DNA of 64,000 nt from Galbibacter pacificus (GTDB lineage Bacteria; Bacteroidota; Bacteroidia; Flavobacteriales; Flavobacteriaceae). Under the pieces are notes generated by a model. The model was not told the DNA's origin. It worked only from the letters and a program-made list of their open reading frames with translations, and did no database searches. The stretch covers positions 744,001 through 808,000 of the forward strand of contig NZ_JAQSVC010000001.1 of assembly GCF_029603165.1 (NCBI RefSeq), written 5' to 3'. The position numbers were made by a program, and so were the translations under genes. Positions 16,228-25,819 of this stretch are shown here, in pieces; the first letter of the stretch is position 1, and each line of letters starts with the position of its first letter.

Positions 16228-17106
16228 CTATTTTTTCTTACTTCTTATCATGGCCTCCAACATATCCCACATTTCTTCGGGAATGGCTTCCAAGATATTA
16301 AACTGTCCGGCTCCTTTAAGCCATTCGCCACCATCCAAAGTAATAACCTCGCCATTTAAGTAGGCACTAAAATCCGATACCATGTATGCCGCCAAATTGG
16401 CCAGTTCCTGATGTTCGCCAACTCTTTTTAAAGGTACTTTTTTTGCCAGGTCAAACTTTTCCTTTAATTCTCCCGGTAGCAAACGGTCCCAAGCCCCTTT
16501 TGTAGGAAACGGCCCCGGTGCAATGGCATTAAACCGCATACCGTATTTTGCCCATTCTACGGCCAAACTACGTGTAAGTGCAAGTACGCCGGCCTTTGCC
16601 GTAGCCGATGGAACCACATATGCAGAACCCGTCCATGCATAAGTAGTTACAATATTTAACACGGCCGTATTTTGCTGTTTGGTATCGATCCAATGTTTCC
16701 CGCACGCCAATGTACAGTTTTTTGTCCCTTTTAAAACAATGTCGATAATGGTATCAAAAGCATTGGCGGAAAGCCTCTCGGTAGGAGAAATAAAATTTCC
16801 GGCAGCATTGTTTAATAAAATGTCGACTTTTCCAAAGTTATCAATAACGGTTTTGTGCATAGCTTCAACTTGGTCGTAATGCCTAACATCGCACTTTACC
16901 GCCAAGCATTTGCCGCCGGTTTCGGTTTCTAGTTCCTTGGCTGTATTTTGTAGCTTTTCAAGGTTTCTGGAAGTAATGGCCACTTGTGCGCCTAATTCTA
17001 AAAAGTATTTGGTCATGGCTTTTCCAAGTCCGCTGCCACCTCCTGTTACTATAATGTTTTTACCTTTAAGGGCATCGTCACGGAGCATTTTATCTGTGTA
17101 TTTCAT
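16228..17106 (-). CDS. SDR family oxidoreductase, 2,4-dienoyl-CoA/trans-2-enoyl-CoA reductase-like
   Basis: A 292-residue Rossmann-fold protein: VTGGGSGLGKAM (cofactor loop), CDVRHYDQ, NNAAGNF, and SATAKAGVLALTRSLAVEWAK (split here by the active-site Lys). The usual YxxxK tyrosine is not present; Ser-Ala-Thr-Ala-Lys stands there. This is the pattern of DECR/PECR-type enoyl-CoA reductases rather than classical alcohol dehydrogenases. The LNGEVITLDGGEWL end is typical. Position next to methylmalonyl-CoA mutase fits acyl-CoA metabolism. The gene is separated from the mutase by 137 bp containing degenerate GTTCAAAG-type intergenic repeats. Confidence 0.88.
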   Translation of the reverse strand: MKYTDKMLRDDALKGKNIIVTGGGSGLGKAMTKYFLELGAQVAITSRNLEKLQNTAKELETETGGKCLAVKCDVRHYDQVEAMHKTVIDNFGKVDILLNNAAGNFISPTERLSANAFDTIIDIVLKGTKNCTLACGKHWIDTKQQNTAVLNIVTTYAWTGSAYVVPSATAKAGVLALTRSLAVEWAKYGMRFNAIAPGPFPTKGAWDRLLPGELKEKFDLAKKVPLKRVGEHQELANLAAYMVSDFSAYLNGEVITLDGGEWLKGAGQFNILEAIPEEMWDMLEAMIRSKKK

Positions 17107-17243
17107 ATGTGTGTTTTAGTTTGTTCAAGGTTCAGAGTTGTAAAGGTTCAAAGCTGCATTGGCTCAAAGCTCAATAATTAAGAAATAACTAACTCCTAAC
17201 CCTTAATCCCTTTTCACTTATACCTTAATTCATTAATTCCCCA

Positions 17244-19367
17244 TCAATCAATCAAAATTTCTAAAATGGTAATTGCAGCATCGCTTATTTTTGTTCCCGG
17301 TCCAAATACGGCTATGGCGCCGGCATCAAATAAAAATTGATAATCTTGTTGGGGAACAACGCCCCCCACAATTACCATGATGTCGTCCCGGCCATAATTC
17401 TTCAACGATTCAATTACTTGCGGGACCAGTGTTTTATGTCCGCCCGCCAATGAAGAAACCCCCAGAATGTGCACATCATTTTCCACCGCTTGTTTTGCCG
17501 CTTCCTGCGGGGTTTGGAATAGCGGACCAATATCCACGTCAAAACCAACATCTGCATACCCTGTAGCCACTACTTTGGCACCCCGGTCGTGACCGTCTTG
17601 CCCCATTTTGGCGATAAGTATGCGCGGCCTTCTTCCGTCTTGTTCGGCAAAACGATTGGCTAATTCCTTGGCTTTTTCAAAACTCTTGTCGTTTTTCACT
17701 TCTTTGGCGTAAACCCCGCTAAACGATTGTACCTTGGCTTTATACCGACCATAAACTGCTTCTAAAGCAGAAGAAATTTCGCCCAGCGTTGCCCGGTGTT
17801 TAGCGGCTTCTACGGCTAAAGCTAATAAATTTCCTTCGTTTGACTTGGCTGCTTGGGTTAATTTTTTCAACGAAGCCATAACGGTTTCTTTATTTCTGGA
17901 CTTTTTAATAGTATCCAAGCGTTCCACCTGCTGTTTGCGTACCATTTGGTTGTCTACTTCCAGAATTTGCAAGGGATCTTCTTTTTTCAGTTTGTAGTTG
18001 TTAACACCAACAATAATATCCTGTGTACTGTCTATCCGGGCCTGTTTTTTGGCGGCGGCCTGTTCGATTCTCATTTTCGGTACTCCGGCTTCAATTGCTT
18101 TTGTCATTCCCCCCAATTCTTCAACTTCTTCAATAAGTTTCCATGCCTTTTCTGCTATCTCATTGGTAAGGCTTTCCACGTAATAACTTCCGGCCCAAGG
18201 ATCTACGGTTTTGGTAATCAAAGTTTCTTCTTGTAAATATAATTGCGTATTTCTTGCTATTCTTGCCGAAAAGTCGGTTGGCAGTGCAATGGCTTCATCC
18301 AGGGCGTTTGTGTGGAGCGATTGTGTTCCGCCAAAAACAGCGGCAGAAGCCTCTATGCAGGTGCGTGCAACATTGTTAAATGGATCTTGCTCTGTTAGGC
18401 TCCATCCACTTGTTTGGCAATGTGTTCTTAACGATAGGGATTTTTGGTTTTTGGGGTTGAACTGTTTTACCAGCTTTGCCCAAAGCATTCTTCCGGCCCG
18501 CATTTTGGCTATTTCCATAAAATGGTTCATGCCAATTGCCCAGAAGAAAGATAAGCGCGGGGCAAAACGGTCAATGTCCATGCCAGTAGCCAATCCGGTT
18601 TTTATGTATTCCAGACCGTCGGCTAGGGTATAGGCAAGTTCAATATCGGCAGTGGCACCTGCTTCCTGCATATGGTAACCGGAAATGCTAATGCTGTTGA
18701 ATTTTGGCATGTGCTTGCTGGTAAACTCAAAAATATCGGCAATAATTTTCATGGAAGGAGCAGGGGGGTAGATATAAGTATTACGAACCATAAACTCCTT
18801 TAGAATATCATTTTGAATGGTTCCCGACAATGTATTTAAAGGTACGCCCTGTTCTTCGGCGGCTACAATATAAAACGCCATAATGGGAAGTACGGCCCCG
18901 TTCATGGTCATGGAAACCGACATTTTTTCAAGGGGAATGTGGTCGAAAAGAATTTTCATGTCCTCTACCGAATCGATGGCAACCCCGGCTTTACCCACAT
19001 CGCCAACCACACGTTCATGGTCGGAATCGTAACCACGGTGCGTGGCCAGGTCGAAAGCTACCGAGAGCCCCTTTTGTCCGGCGGCAAGATTTCGCCTGTA
19101 AAAAGCATTGCTGTCTTCGGCGGTTGAAAAGCCTGCATATTGCCTAATGGTCCATGGTTTTTGTACGTACATGGTGCTGTACGGCCCCCTTAAATATGGC
19201 GGGAACCCGGCAGCAAAATTGAGATGACCTAAATTTTCGGTGTCTGCTTTTGTATAAACCGGTTTTATGTTAATGCCTTCCGCGGTTTTGTATAAAGCTC
19301 CGGGCTCTGCTTTTTTTTGGACGTTTCTTTTTTTTAGACGTATGTGTTGCAGTTCCTTCCGTTTCAT
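17244..19367 (-). CDS. scpA: Methylmalonyl-CoA mutase, large catalytic subunit
   Basis: Adenosylcobalamin-dependent isomerisation between (R)-methylmalonyl-CoA and succinyl-CoA, used in propionate, odd-chain fatty-acid and branched amino-acid metabolism. The 707 residues begin with a TIM-barrel region ([54 protein letters not shown]). The C-terminal B12 domain has the base-off motif [12 protein letters not shown] and downstream GGVVPQQD. The start overlaps the stop of the small subunit by 4 bp (ATGA), indicating coupled translation of an alpha-beta enzyme. Confidence 0.97.
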   Translation of the reverse strand: MKRKELQHIRLKKRNVQKKAEPGALYKTAEGINIKPVYTKADTENLGHLNFAAGFPPYLRGPYSTMYVQKPWTIRQYAGFSTAEDSNAFYRRNLAAGQKGLSVAFDLATHRGYDSDHERVVGDVGKAGVAIDSVEDMKILFDHIPLEKMSVSMTMNGAVLPIMAFYIVAAEEQGVPLNTLSGTIQNDILKEFMVRNTYIYPPAPSMKIIADIFEFTSKHMPKFNSISISGYHMQEAGATADIELAYTLADGLEYIKTGLATGMDIDRFAPRLSFFWAIGMNHFMEIAKMRAGRMLWAKLVKQFNPKNQKSLSLRTHCQTSGWSLTEQDPFNNVARTCIEASAAVFGGTQSLHTNALDEAIALPTDFSARIARNTQLYLQEETLITKTVDPWAGSYYVESLTNEIAEKAWKLIEEVEELGGMTKAIEAGVPKMRIEQAAAKKQARIDSTQDIIVGVNNYKLKKEDPLQILEVDNQMVRKQQVERLDTIKKSRNKETVMASLKKLTQAAKSNEGNLLALAVEAAKHRATLGEISSALEAVYGRYKAKVQSFSGVYAKEVKNDKSFEKAKELANRFAEQDGRRPRILIAKMGQDGHDRGAKVVATGYADVGFDVDIGPLFQTPQEAAKQAVENDVHILGVSSLAGGHKTLVPQVIESLKNYGRDDIMVIVGGVVPQQDYQFLFDAGAIAVFGPGTKISDAAITILEILID

Positions 19368-20737
19368 TTGCTTTCTGTTTTTAAGCGTTGCTGTTCTGAT
19401 GTTTCTGCAATCCGTTGTTCGATTATAGGTGCGATAAGCGTTTTTCTAACTTCGGTCTTTACAAAGGGGTACAATTCCAATTGGTCTTGCATTTGGTCTT
19501 CTTCGTTTTGGTATTTATTGGTCCCGACCAGTATTTTTTGTCCGGCATCAAAGGCCTGTTGTTCTTTTAAGGCATTCTCTTTTATTTTTTTCTGAATTAC
19601 ATGATCCTTCAACTGTTGCAGAAAACCGCCTCCCGATTCTATTTGCTTGAACAATGTTAATGCTTTTTCTGCCATTTCATCAGTAATAGATTCCATGTAA
19701 TAAGATCCATCGGAAGGGTTACGAACCTTGTCGAAATAGCTTTCGTGTTTTAAAATAAGCAACTGGTTTCGCGCAATCCGACCGGCAAATTCGTTGTTTT
19801 TATGATAAATGGCATCATATAAAAGTGTACAAATGGTATTGGAGCCCCCGATAATGGCGCTCATGTATTCCGTAGTGGTACGGAGCATGTTAACATTATA
19901 GTCGTAAAGTGTTTTGTTGCGCTTGGTAGGAATACAATAAACATGGGCTTCATGGTGATTGTTGTATGCTTCTGCAACCGTGCCCCATAATAGGCGTAGC
20001 GCTTTTAGTTTGGCAATTTCAAAAAAATAATTACTTCCTACACTGGTTAAAAAGCAGGGTTTGAAAGCCTTTCCGTCAAGTATGTTTAAATATTCATTAG
20101 CATGTGCCATTGCGTAGGCCAATTGTTGGACCATGTTTGCACCCGCATTTTGGTACAATGATGTATTTATGGCAACGTTTGTTATAATTTGCGGACACGA
20201 GCTGGCCAATGTATGTATTTCCTCAAAGGCTTTCATATCATCCTTTAAACTATTATACCAGTTCCCCGTTTGTGCCAAATGGCCAATAATGTCTATATGA
20301 AGATGGAGCTTGGCCTCTTTATCAGAAAAAAAAGCAATAATATCTCTTACATATGAAGCCGATAAAAATTGAGGCTCAAGGTGCAACTTAATCGATTTAA
20401 AAGGAAAATCCTTAAAAAGTGCCGAAAAATCGGTGGTATTGTCCGGTAATATAAAATGAAGGCTTCCCGTTCCTTTTTGTATGTTGCGCAAGGCTTTGGC
20501 ATTGGCTCCTGCTTCTTGGGTTACATATATTTTCTCGCAAATGTTCCACTTTGGGTTAACGGAAATTTGAGGTTCCTTACCATTGGTAGCACAGTAAAAA
20601 GGTTTTATGTTGATGTCTTCGGGAGTTCTGGTAAGCAATGTTTCATTGTAATCGGCACCATCCAGTTCGACCTGAATTTTTTGTTTCCACTGTTTTTCAG
20701 GTACTCCGGGGAAGTCGCTAAAAAGTGAATTTTGCAT
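19364..20737 (-). CDS. mutA: Methylmalonyl-CoA mutase, small subunit
   Basis: A 457-residue paralogue of the large subunit that keeps the barrel ([54 protein letters not shown]) but lacks the DxHxxG B12 domain, as expected for the non-catalytic partner. It is the first gene of the mutase operon. The leader carries a 7-bp hairpin TATCGCC-TTG-GGCGATA at 20751-20767, 14 bp upstream of the ATG. I see no cobalamin riboswitch box there, so control by B12 is not supported. Confidence 0.94.
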   Translation of the reverse strand: MQNSLFSDFPGVPEKQWKQKIQVELDGADYNETLLTRTPEDINIKPFYCATNGKEPQISVNPKWNICEKIYVTQEAGANAKALRNIQKGTGSLHFILPDNTTDFSALFKDFPFKSIKLHLEPQFLSASYVRDIIAFFSDKEAKLHLHIDIIGHLAQTGNWYNSLKDDMKAFEEIHTLASSCPQIITNVAINTSLYQNAGANMVQQLAYAMAHANEYLNILDGKAFKPCFLTSVGSNYFFEIAKLKALRLLWGTVAEAYNNHHEAHVYCIPTKRNKTLYDYNVNMLRTTTEYMSAIIGGSNTICTLLYDAIYHKNNEFAGRIARNQLLILKHESYFDKVRNPSDGSYYMESITDEMAEKALTLFKQIESGGGFLQQLKDHVIQKKIKENALKEQQAFDAGQKILVGTNKYQNEEDQMQDQLELYPFVKTEVRKTLIAPIIEQRIAETSEQQRLKTESK

Positions 20738-20865
20738 ATTGATTAGTTTTTATCGCCTTGGGCGATATGTTTTTAAGTTTTCTTTTCAATGCCCCGCAGG
20801 TTTATATTGCGGTAGTTTACTTAGATTTCAAATAGCATGGAGAAATTGATTGGCGGGCCTTAAAA

Positions 20866-21192
20866 TTAATTTTGCTCCAAGCTGTCTTCATATTCAATAA
20901 GATAGATTTCTTCATCTTCTTTTTTAAGGTAATATTGCTCCCGCGCAAACTTTTCAAGGTCCTGTTTGCTGTTTAATTTTTTTAAGGTAGCCTTGTCTTT
21001 TTCAATGGCTTCTTTTAAATGGATTTTTTGCTCCTGTAATTTTTTTATTTCATTATTGAGTTCCCGGTGCGTAAACCACCAAGAGTTGGTATCGAAAAAA
21101 AGCATCCAAATAACAAATACGGTAAGTACCAGCACGTAAATATTGCTGAAAAACCTAAACCATCTCGAATTTCGTATCTCTTTAAGTGTCAT
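20866..21192 (-). CDS. FtsB/DivIC-family septum formation initiator
   Basis: A 108-residue bitopic protein: membrane segment FFSNIYVLVLTVFVIWMLFF (about 14-33), then a coiled coil (ELNNEIKKLQEQKIHLKEAIEKDKATL, read in two parts) and the FAREQYYLKKEDEEIYLIEY box typical of FtsB-like divisome proteins that bridge FtsL and FtsQ. It begins 2 bp after the udk stop, so the two form an operon. Confidence 0.9.
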   Translation of the reverse strand: MTLKEIRNSRWFRFFSNIYVLVLTVFVIWMLFFDTNSWWFTHRELNNEIKKLQEQKIHLKEAIEKDKATLKKLNSKQDLEKFAREQYYLKKEDEEIYLIEYEDSLEQN

Positions 21193-21194
21193 AA

Positions 21195-21803
21195 TTACAA
21201 CAGGCGTTCATTTATAATGGTGCGTACAATATCAACGGCAACGGTATTGTATCTATTGTTCGGGATAATAATATCTGCAAATTCCTTGGTAGGCTCAATA
21301 AATTGCTGGTGCATGGGCTTGAGCGTATTTTGGTAGCGCAGCAATACTTCTTCAACATCCCTGCCACGTTCTGAAATATCCCTTTTAATCCTTCTTATCA
21401 ACCGTTCGTCTGAATCTGCATGAACAAATATCTTGATATCGAACAATTCCCGTAGTCTAGGGTTTGTCAATATTAAAATACCTTCCACGATCATTACTTT
21501 CCGCGGATGTGTAAGAATGGTATCCTGTGTACGATTGTGCTTTACAAAAGAATATATGGGCTGTTCAATGACCTGATTGTTCTTTAATGCTTTTAAGTGC
21601 TCGTACAGAAGGTCAAAATCGATGGCCCTTGGATGATCGAAATTTATTTTGGTACGTTCTTCATAATTAAGGTGCGAAGTGTCGTTGTAATAAGAATCTT
21701 GAGAAATCACCCCGACCTCGTTCTCCGGAAGTTCGTTGACTATTTGGTTTACTACCGTTGTTTTTCCACAACCGGTCCCTCCGGCAATCCCTATGATGAG
21801 CAT
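21195..21803 (-). CDS. udk: Uridine kinase
   Basis: Phosphorylates uridine and cytidine in pyrimidine salvage. The 202 residues contain the P-loop GGTGCGKTT (8-16), SQDSYYND, INFDHPRAIDFDLL, and IPNNRYNTVAVDIV near the end. It is the first gene of the udk-ftsB pair. Length and motifs match the family. Confidence 0.95.
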   Translation of the reverse strand: MLIIGIAGGTGCGKTTVVNQIVNELPENEVGVISQDSYYNDTSHLNYEERTKINFDHPRAIDFDLLYEHLKALKNNQVIEQPIYSFVKHNRTQDTILTHPRKVMIVEGILILTNPRLRELFDIKIFVHADSDERLIRRIKRDISERGRDVEEVLLRYQNTLKPMHQQFIEPTKEFADIIIPNNRYNTVAVDIVRTIINERLL

Positions 21804-22218
21804 ATAGTTTTATTTTTTACAAAAATAACAATTTTAAGGGTTTTTTGTTTTAAAAGTTACAAAGGCTCAGAGATTCAAAGCTTCAATTACTTCGATCCCG
21901 ACCAATAGCATCGGGAGAGAAGTCGGATATTGTCATGAAGAAATATGTTAACAAGCAAATAAGGAAAGGGGGGTGTAGTTCAGAGTTTCATGTTTTGGTC
22001 ATTGTTATGCTGTTATTTAGCCATGATGCTATGTTGTTGAGAGTTGAGAATTTCAAATATAGTTAATAACAATTATAAGCATGAACAAATAACGAGTCCC
22101 TGTTCAATTGTTAAAAGAAAGAAAAAGAATGCTAAAAGTATGGTAAACCTACTCATTGTTATTGTATTACGGTTATTGATTATGTAAATTTATATAGATA
22201 ACAAAAAGCTTAAAAAAG
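21804..22218. other. Long AT-rich intergenic region
   Basis: Over these 415 bp between divergent genes I see no ORF with coding character. There is a stretch of degenerate AAAGGCTCAGAGATTCAAAG-type sequence (about 21858-21880) of the same kind as near 17120-17170. A small inverted repeat CCCGA/TCGGG lies at 21897-21915. Both look like decayed dispersed intergenic repeats. The remainder is unremarkable AT-rich sequence that must contain the promoters of udk and of the copper-binding protein gene. Confidence 0.6.
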
Positions 22219-22548
22219 ATGAAAAAGAACGATATAATACAAATTTTATACGAATGTGTTGCCGCATGTAATCATTGCGCCGATGCATGTTTGGACGAAA
22301 AGATGGACATGAGCGATTGTATAAGACTCGACAGGGTCTGTGCAACTACGTGCAATGCCCTTGCAGAAGTTTTATCGACCAATTTTAAAGATACTTCAGG
22401 GTTGATTAATTTCTGCTTTTTTGTGTGCCAGCAATGCGAGGAAGAATGCAGCAAACACGAGATGAACCATTGCCGTGAATGCGCAAGAATATGTAAAAAA
22501 TGCGCAGAATCTTGTCAGGAATACCTACAAGAAGTAAAAGTAGCATAA
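22219..22548 (+). CDS. Cys-rich four-helix-bundle copper-binding protein (DUF326/Csp-like)
   Basis: A 109-residue protein with 16 cysteines spaced CxxxC and CxxC along four predicted helices (ECVAACNHCADAC, CATTC, CFFVCQQCEEEC, CRECARICKKCAESC). This is the arrangement of cytosolic copper-storage and DUF326 proteins, where thiols line the inside of a helix bundle and hold Cu(I). No signal peptide is present, so it should act in the cytosol. It is followed 20 bp later by a small basic protein gene. The function is known for relatives; copper binding here is inferred. Confidence 0.88.
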   Translation: MKKNDIIQILYECVAACNHCADACLDEKMDMSDCIRLDRVCATTCNALAEVLSTNFKDTSGLINFCFFVCQQCEEECSKHEMNHCRECARICKKCAESCQEYLQEVKVA

Positions 22549-22568
22549 TTAACCTTAAATGTAAGACA

Positions 22569-22808
22569 ATGCCAAATCCGAGAATTAAAGATGAAGACAA
22601 GTACGAGGCCCTGCGCGATAAGGGATACAGCAAGCAAAAAGCAGCGCGGATAGCCAATACGCCAAACTCTGGAAAAAAAGGGGGAAAAGCAAAGAAATAT
22701 GAAGACTGGACCAAAGACAATTTGTACGATCAGGCTAAAAAAGTAGGAATTTCCGGGCGGTCCAAAATGAGCAAGAAAGAGCTTATACATGCTTTGCGTA
22801 ATAATTAA
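22569..22808 (+). CDS. Small basic protein with Rho-N/SAP-like C-terminus
   Basis: Seventy-nine residues, very rich in Lys. MPNPRIKDEDKYEALRDKG and SKQKAARIANTP at the N-terminus look like the DUF7218-type plasmid-stabilisation-like family. NLYDQAKKVGISGRSKMSKK with ELIHALRNN resembles a Rho-N/SAP helix-extended loop-helix nucleic-acid-binding motif. I chose ATG 22569 because the longer ORF upstream overlaps the previous gene and has no family similarity. It may bind DNA; its link with the copper protein is positional only. Confidence 0.75.
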   Translation: MPNPRIKDEDKYEALRDKGYSKQKAARIANTPNSGKKGGKAKKYEDWTKDNLYDQAKKVGISGRSKMSKKELIHALRNN

Positions 22809-22884
22809 TTGGCAAATACAATACCTATTATTTTGATATAATGATACTTTAAACAATGGGTAAATAATTTTAACGGCCACAACT

Positions 22885-23241
22885 ATGAAAGCATCATATC
22901 ATTTGTACGGGAACAGGGATGAATCGTACATTAAATTTTTAAACAAAACGCTTGCTTCACTAAAAAAAGACGAATATACAGAGGAGTGCAGGAAACAATT
23001 AAAATTCTTAATCGATATCTACCAGCTTAATGCAAAGCTTCAAAATGCGAACAACCGTTTTACCAAGAAATATTGCGCCTATTGCATTGAAGAAACAGAA
23101 CGGTTTATACAAAATTTTCAAGCTTCGGCAAAAATGAAAAGAGTGGTGTGGATGCTAAAGAAGTTAATAAAAAACTGCGAAAACGTCATCGGGGCATCAA
23201 CCGTGATACAATTAGAAGAAAAACAAGCTTATAAAGTTTAG
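22885..23241 (+). CDS. Hypothetical helical protein
   Basis: A 118-residue soluble, all-helical, basic protein (many Lys, Asn and Gln) with one CxxC-like pair (YCAYCIEETERF). No signal peptide or membrane segment. I do not recognise the family. It lies 76 bp after the Rho-N-like gene in the same orientation, so it may belong to the copper-protein gene set. Confidence 0.6.
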   Translation: MKASYHLYGNRDESYIKFLNKTLASLKKDEYTEECRKQLKFLIDIYQLNAKLQNANNRFTKKYCAYCIEETERFIQNFQASAKMKRVVWMLKKLIKNCENVIGASTVIQLEEKQAYKV

Positions 23242-23347
23242 ATAAAAAGTTGGTTGATAGTTTTTTGAGCCAGATGCTTTCTGGAAACGTAGATTTTTCT
23301 ACCTTGTACCACCAAAACATTAAACAAAAAACCGACTAACTAAAACC

Positions 23348-25027
23348 GTGTACTACCTTTACCTTTATAAGAAATATCTTCTTTTTACGCTGTTATTTAT
23401 AGGCCTTATTGGTTTTTCTCAAGAAAGAAAAAGCACCACCAAAAAATGGCTGGATACCGTTTCTATTCCCGGGTTAAGGTGCAATGCTTATTTAAATAAA
23501 GCCCATGAATATTATGAGCTAAGGGACTTTCCTGTCTTCAAGGTATACAACGACTCTACGCTACTTGTGGCACAATATTACAATTTAAAAGAAGTTCAGG
23601 TCAAGGCTTTGATAAACCTTGGTATTTATTATGATATAGTTGATGAATACGAAAATTCCCTCTCGCTTTACCATAAAGCATTGACCGTGTGCGATTCCCT
23701 TCCGGAAAAAGAGAAGACCAAAATATCCATTTTAGTAAATATAGGTAACGTATACAACAACATCGGGTCTTACCAAAAAGCAATTAAGGCCATGGAAGAA
23801 GTATTGGTTTTATCTGAACTTTATAATGTTTCGGGAATCTCCAAAGTGGCCGCATACAATATTTTGAGCAATGCATATTCTAAATTGGGCGAAGAAGAAA
23901 AGGCCATTGATTATTTAATGAAGATGAAAAATCTAGGGGAGAAGCTACAAAATCACGAGATTGTACTTACTGCGCTGGACAACATTGCCAATGCTTATTA
24001 CAAACAGGGAAAATATGATGAGGTTATAAAAACCGAAACAGCTGCGGCACAATACAGCAATGCCCATCAACCGGGCAATAAAAGGGCCATTACCATGTTA
24101 AACCTTGGAATGGCTTATGTGAAAAAGAAAAATGCACAAAAGGCCATCCAGTATCTTTCTGAAGCACTGGAAATAGCCACGGCCCAAAACGACAAGGAAG
24201 TTCAAAAGGTATGTCATTTGCACCTTGGAAGGGCATACGAACTGAAAGGGGAATACCAAAAATCTTTAAAAGAGCAGGAAATGTACGCACATTTAAGCGA
24301 AAGTTCTTTAAAAGATATTGCCGCCGCCGGGAAGCTCGATGTTAAATATGAGGCCGGACAGGAAAAGAAAATTATAGAAAATCAACTTGAAACAGCTGCA
24401 TCATCCAACAGGAACAAAGAAAAGTTGATAATTGGGAGCGGCACGGCTATTGTTTTTTTGGGTGGAATGCTTTTTTTCTTTATCCGTAAGAAAAGAAAGG
24501 TAGAAAAGGAACGGTTACGTTTTAAACAAAATTTCGATATTCTTTTTGATGAAAACAAAGCCTTGAAAACCAAAATGAAGGAACTTGCCGAAAAATACCG
24601 GGAAAGAAATGAAGAAGTACAAAAAACCATAAAAAGAGGGCCTCAATACAAAAATTCATCTTTAACGCAGCAAGATCGCAAGCGGTATATGAATGGTATT
24701 CTGGACCATATGGAAAAAGAAAAGCCGTATCTGGATTTTGACATCAGCCAATCCGATTTGGCAACAAAACTAAAAATGAGCACGCATCACTTATCTGAAG
24801 TATTGAACTTTTGTTTTGAACAGAATTTTTACAACTTCATTAATATTTATCGGGTAAACGAAGCACAAAAACTCATGCGGGATATCCGCTATAAAGATTA
24901 CAAGGTTCTGGCTATTGGTTACGAGGCCGGATTTAAAAGCAAAACGTCTTTCAACCGGGTTTTTAAAAACCATACCGGACTCACACCTTCTCAATTCCGA
25001 AAAGAAAATAACTTCGAAGACGCATAA
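23348..25027 (+). CDS. TPR membrane sensor with cytoplasmic AraC-type DNA-binding domain
   Basis: A 559-residue one-component regulator typical of Bacteroidota. It has an N-terminal signal/anchor (YLLFTLLFIGLIGFSQ) and periplasmic TPRs (ILVNIGNVYNNIGSYQKAIK, ALDNIANAYYKQGKYDEVIK, MLNLGMAYVKKKNAQKAIQY). One membrane segment lies at about 360-378 (IIGSGTAIVFLGGMLFFFI), then a coiled coil and a C-terminal AraC HTH (SQSDLATKLKMSTHHLSEVL and YEAGFKSKTSFNRVFK). The start is GTG at 23348; no ATG gives the signal sequence. The inducer is unknown. It may regulate the downstream surface-protein genes (25176 to 30503), which is an inference from position. Confidence 0.88.
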   Translation: MYYLYLYKKYLLFTLLFIGLIGFSQERKSTTKKWLDTVSIPGLRCNAYLNKAHEYYELRDFPVFKVYNDSTLLVAQYYNLKEVQVKALINLGIYYDIVDEYENSLSLYHKALTVCDSLPEKEKTKISILVNIGNVYNNIGSYQKAIKAMEEVLVLSELYNVSGISKVAAYNILSNAYSKLGEEEKAIDYLMKMKNLGEKLQNHEIVLTALDNIANAYYKQGKYDEVIKTETAAAQYSNAHQPGNKRAITMLNLGMAYVKKKNAQKAIQYLSEALEIATAQNDKEVQKVCHLHLGRAYELKGEYQKSLKEQEMYAHLSESSLKDIAAAGKLDVKYEAGQEKKIIENQLETAASSNRNKEKLIIGSGTAIVFLGGMLFFFIRKKRKVEKERLRFKQNFDILFDENKALKTKMKELAEKYRERNEEVQKTIKRGPQYKNSSLTQQDRKRYMNGILDHMEKEKPYLDFDISQSDLATKLKMSTHHLSEVLNFCFEQNFYNFINIYRVNEAQKLMRDIRYKDYKVLAIGYEAGFKSKTSFNRVFKNHTGLTPSQFRKENNFEDA

Positions 25028-25175
25028 TCAATACAAGGGGATCGAAATAGGCACTTAGGACTAAATTACTGGTGTCATTCGTTCGGATGGCACATTTTTA
25101 CAATGAGGCTTCTCTAATATTGTACCGTTCCATAATACTGCCTTGGGCGGGTTTTGGAATCCTAAACAAAGTACA

Positions 25176-25730
25176 ATGAAAAGAATATTGTTTTTAATGG
25201 CCCTGTCCATTTTATTGGTTTTAACTATTTTATTGGCCATGTCTACCTTTCTGGTTTCGTGTAACCGGGAGAACAAACTTCAGTTCGATTTAAGCAAATT
25301 GCCACAAAAGTGGGTGAAACTTACCAAAAATGAAGGTAATTTGGTGATTTTCAATCCGTGTAACGCTGCCAATACAATGTTGTCTATCCATAAAAATGAA
25401 AATGGGTACCGGCTTGTAATCGATGAAGGGCACAAAACTTTCGAACTAAAGGTTGTGGAAGCCATGAAAGTGGCCGACACTCTTTTTTTAAGGGCCAAAT
25501 GGAATTGGTCGGAATCCGAAAAATTGCAGGATATCCGGTTTGTATGGAGCGATGAAGAAAATGGAATTGGGCATTGGGTCACAGTGTATTCCGGGGGCTT
25601 CACTACAGATTTTCCTTATGTAGCTTCTTATAAAAAAGATAGTTTTTCCATTGTAAACGAACCTTGCGAGGCCTGCTGGGGCATAGCATGCGATGAAGTC
25701 CTTGCCGATAAGCAGACCGCATTACCTTAA
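25176..25730 (+). CDS. Membrane-anchored hypothetical protein
   Basis: From ATG 25176 the protein has 184 residues: a signal-anchor or lipoprotein-type N-terminus (MKRILFLMALSILLVLTILL followed by a Cys in STFLVSCNREN) and a small beta-rich domain ending in CEACWGIACDE. Four cysteines near the C-terminus and the anchor suggest an envelope location. The family is not recognised. A TTG start at 25143 would extend it by 11 residues but would spoil the signal sequence, so I prefer the ATG. Confidence 0.7.
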   Translation: MKRILFLMALSILLVLTILLAMSTFLVSCNRENKLQFDLSKLPQKWVKLTKNEGNLVIFNPCNAANTMLSIHKNENGYRLVIDEGHKTFELKVVEAMKVADTLFLRAKWNWSESEKLQDIRFVWSDEENGIGHWVTVYSGGFTTDFPYVASYKKDSFSIVNEPCEACWGIACDEVLADKQTALP

Positions 25731-25819
25731 AAAGAAGTGCCATCCGTGCGGGTGGAACGCTTTTTAGTCGGTGCTTGTTTATACTTGCGCCTTGAAAACC
25801 CTGAATCAAGTAAAAAAAA

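Noticed and set aside
17117-17200. GTTCAAAG-like repeats after the SDR gene as a possible CRISPR or operator array
   Set aside because: Units are irregular in length and spacing with no spacers; similar degenerate sequence occurs near 21860, so it is decayed intergenic repeat.
20738-20865. Possible cobalamin riboswitch before the methylmalonyl-CoA mutase operon
   Set aside because: No B12-box-like sequence; only a short 7-bp hairpin is present.
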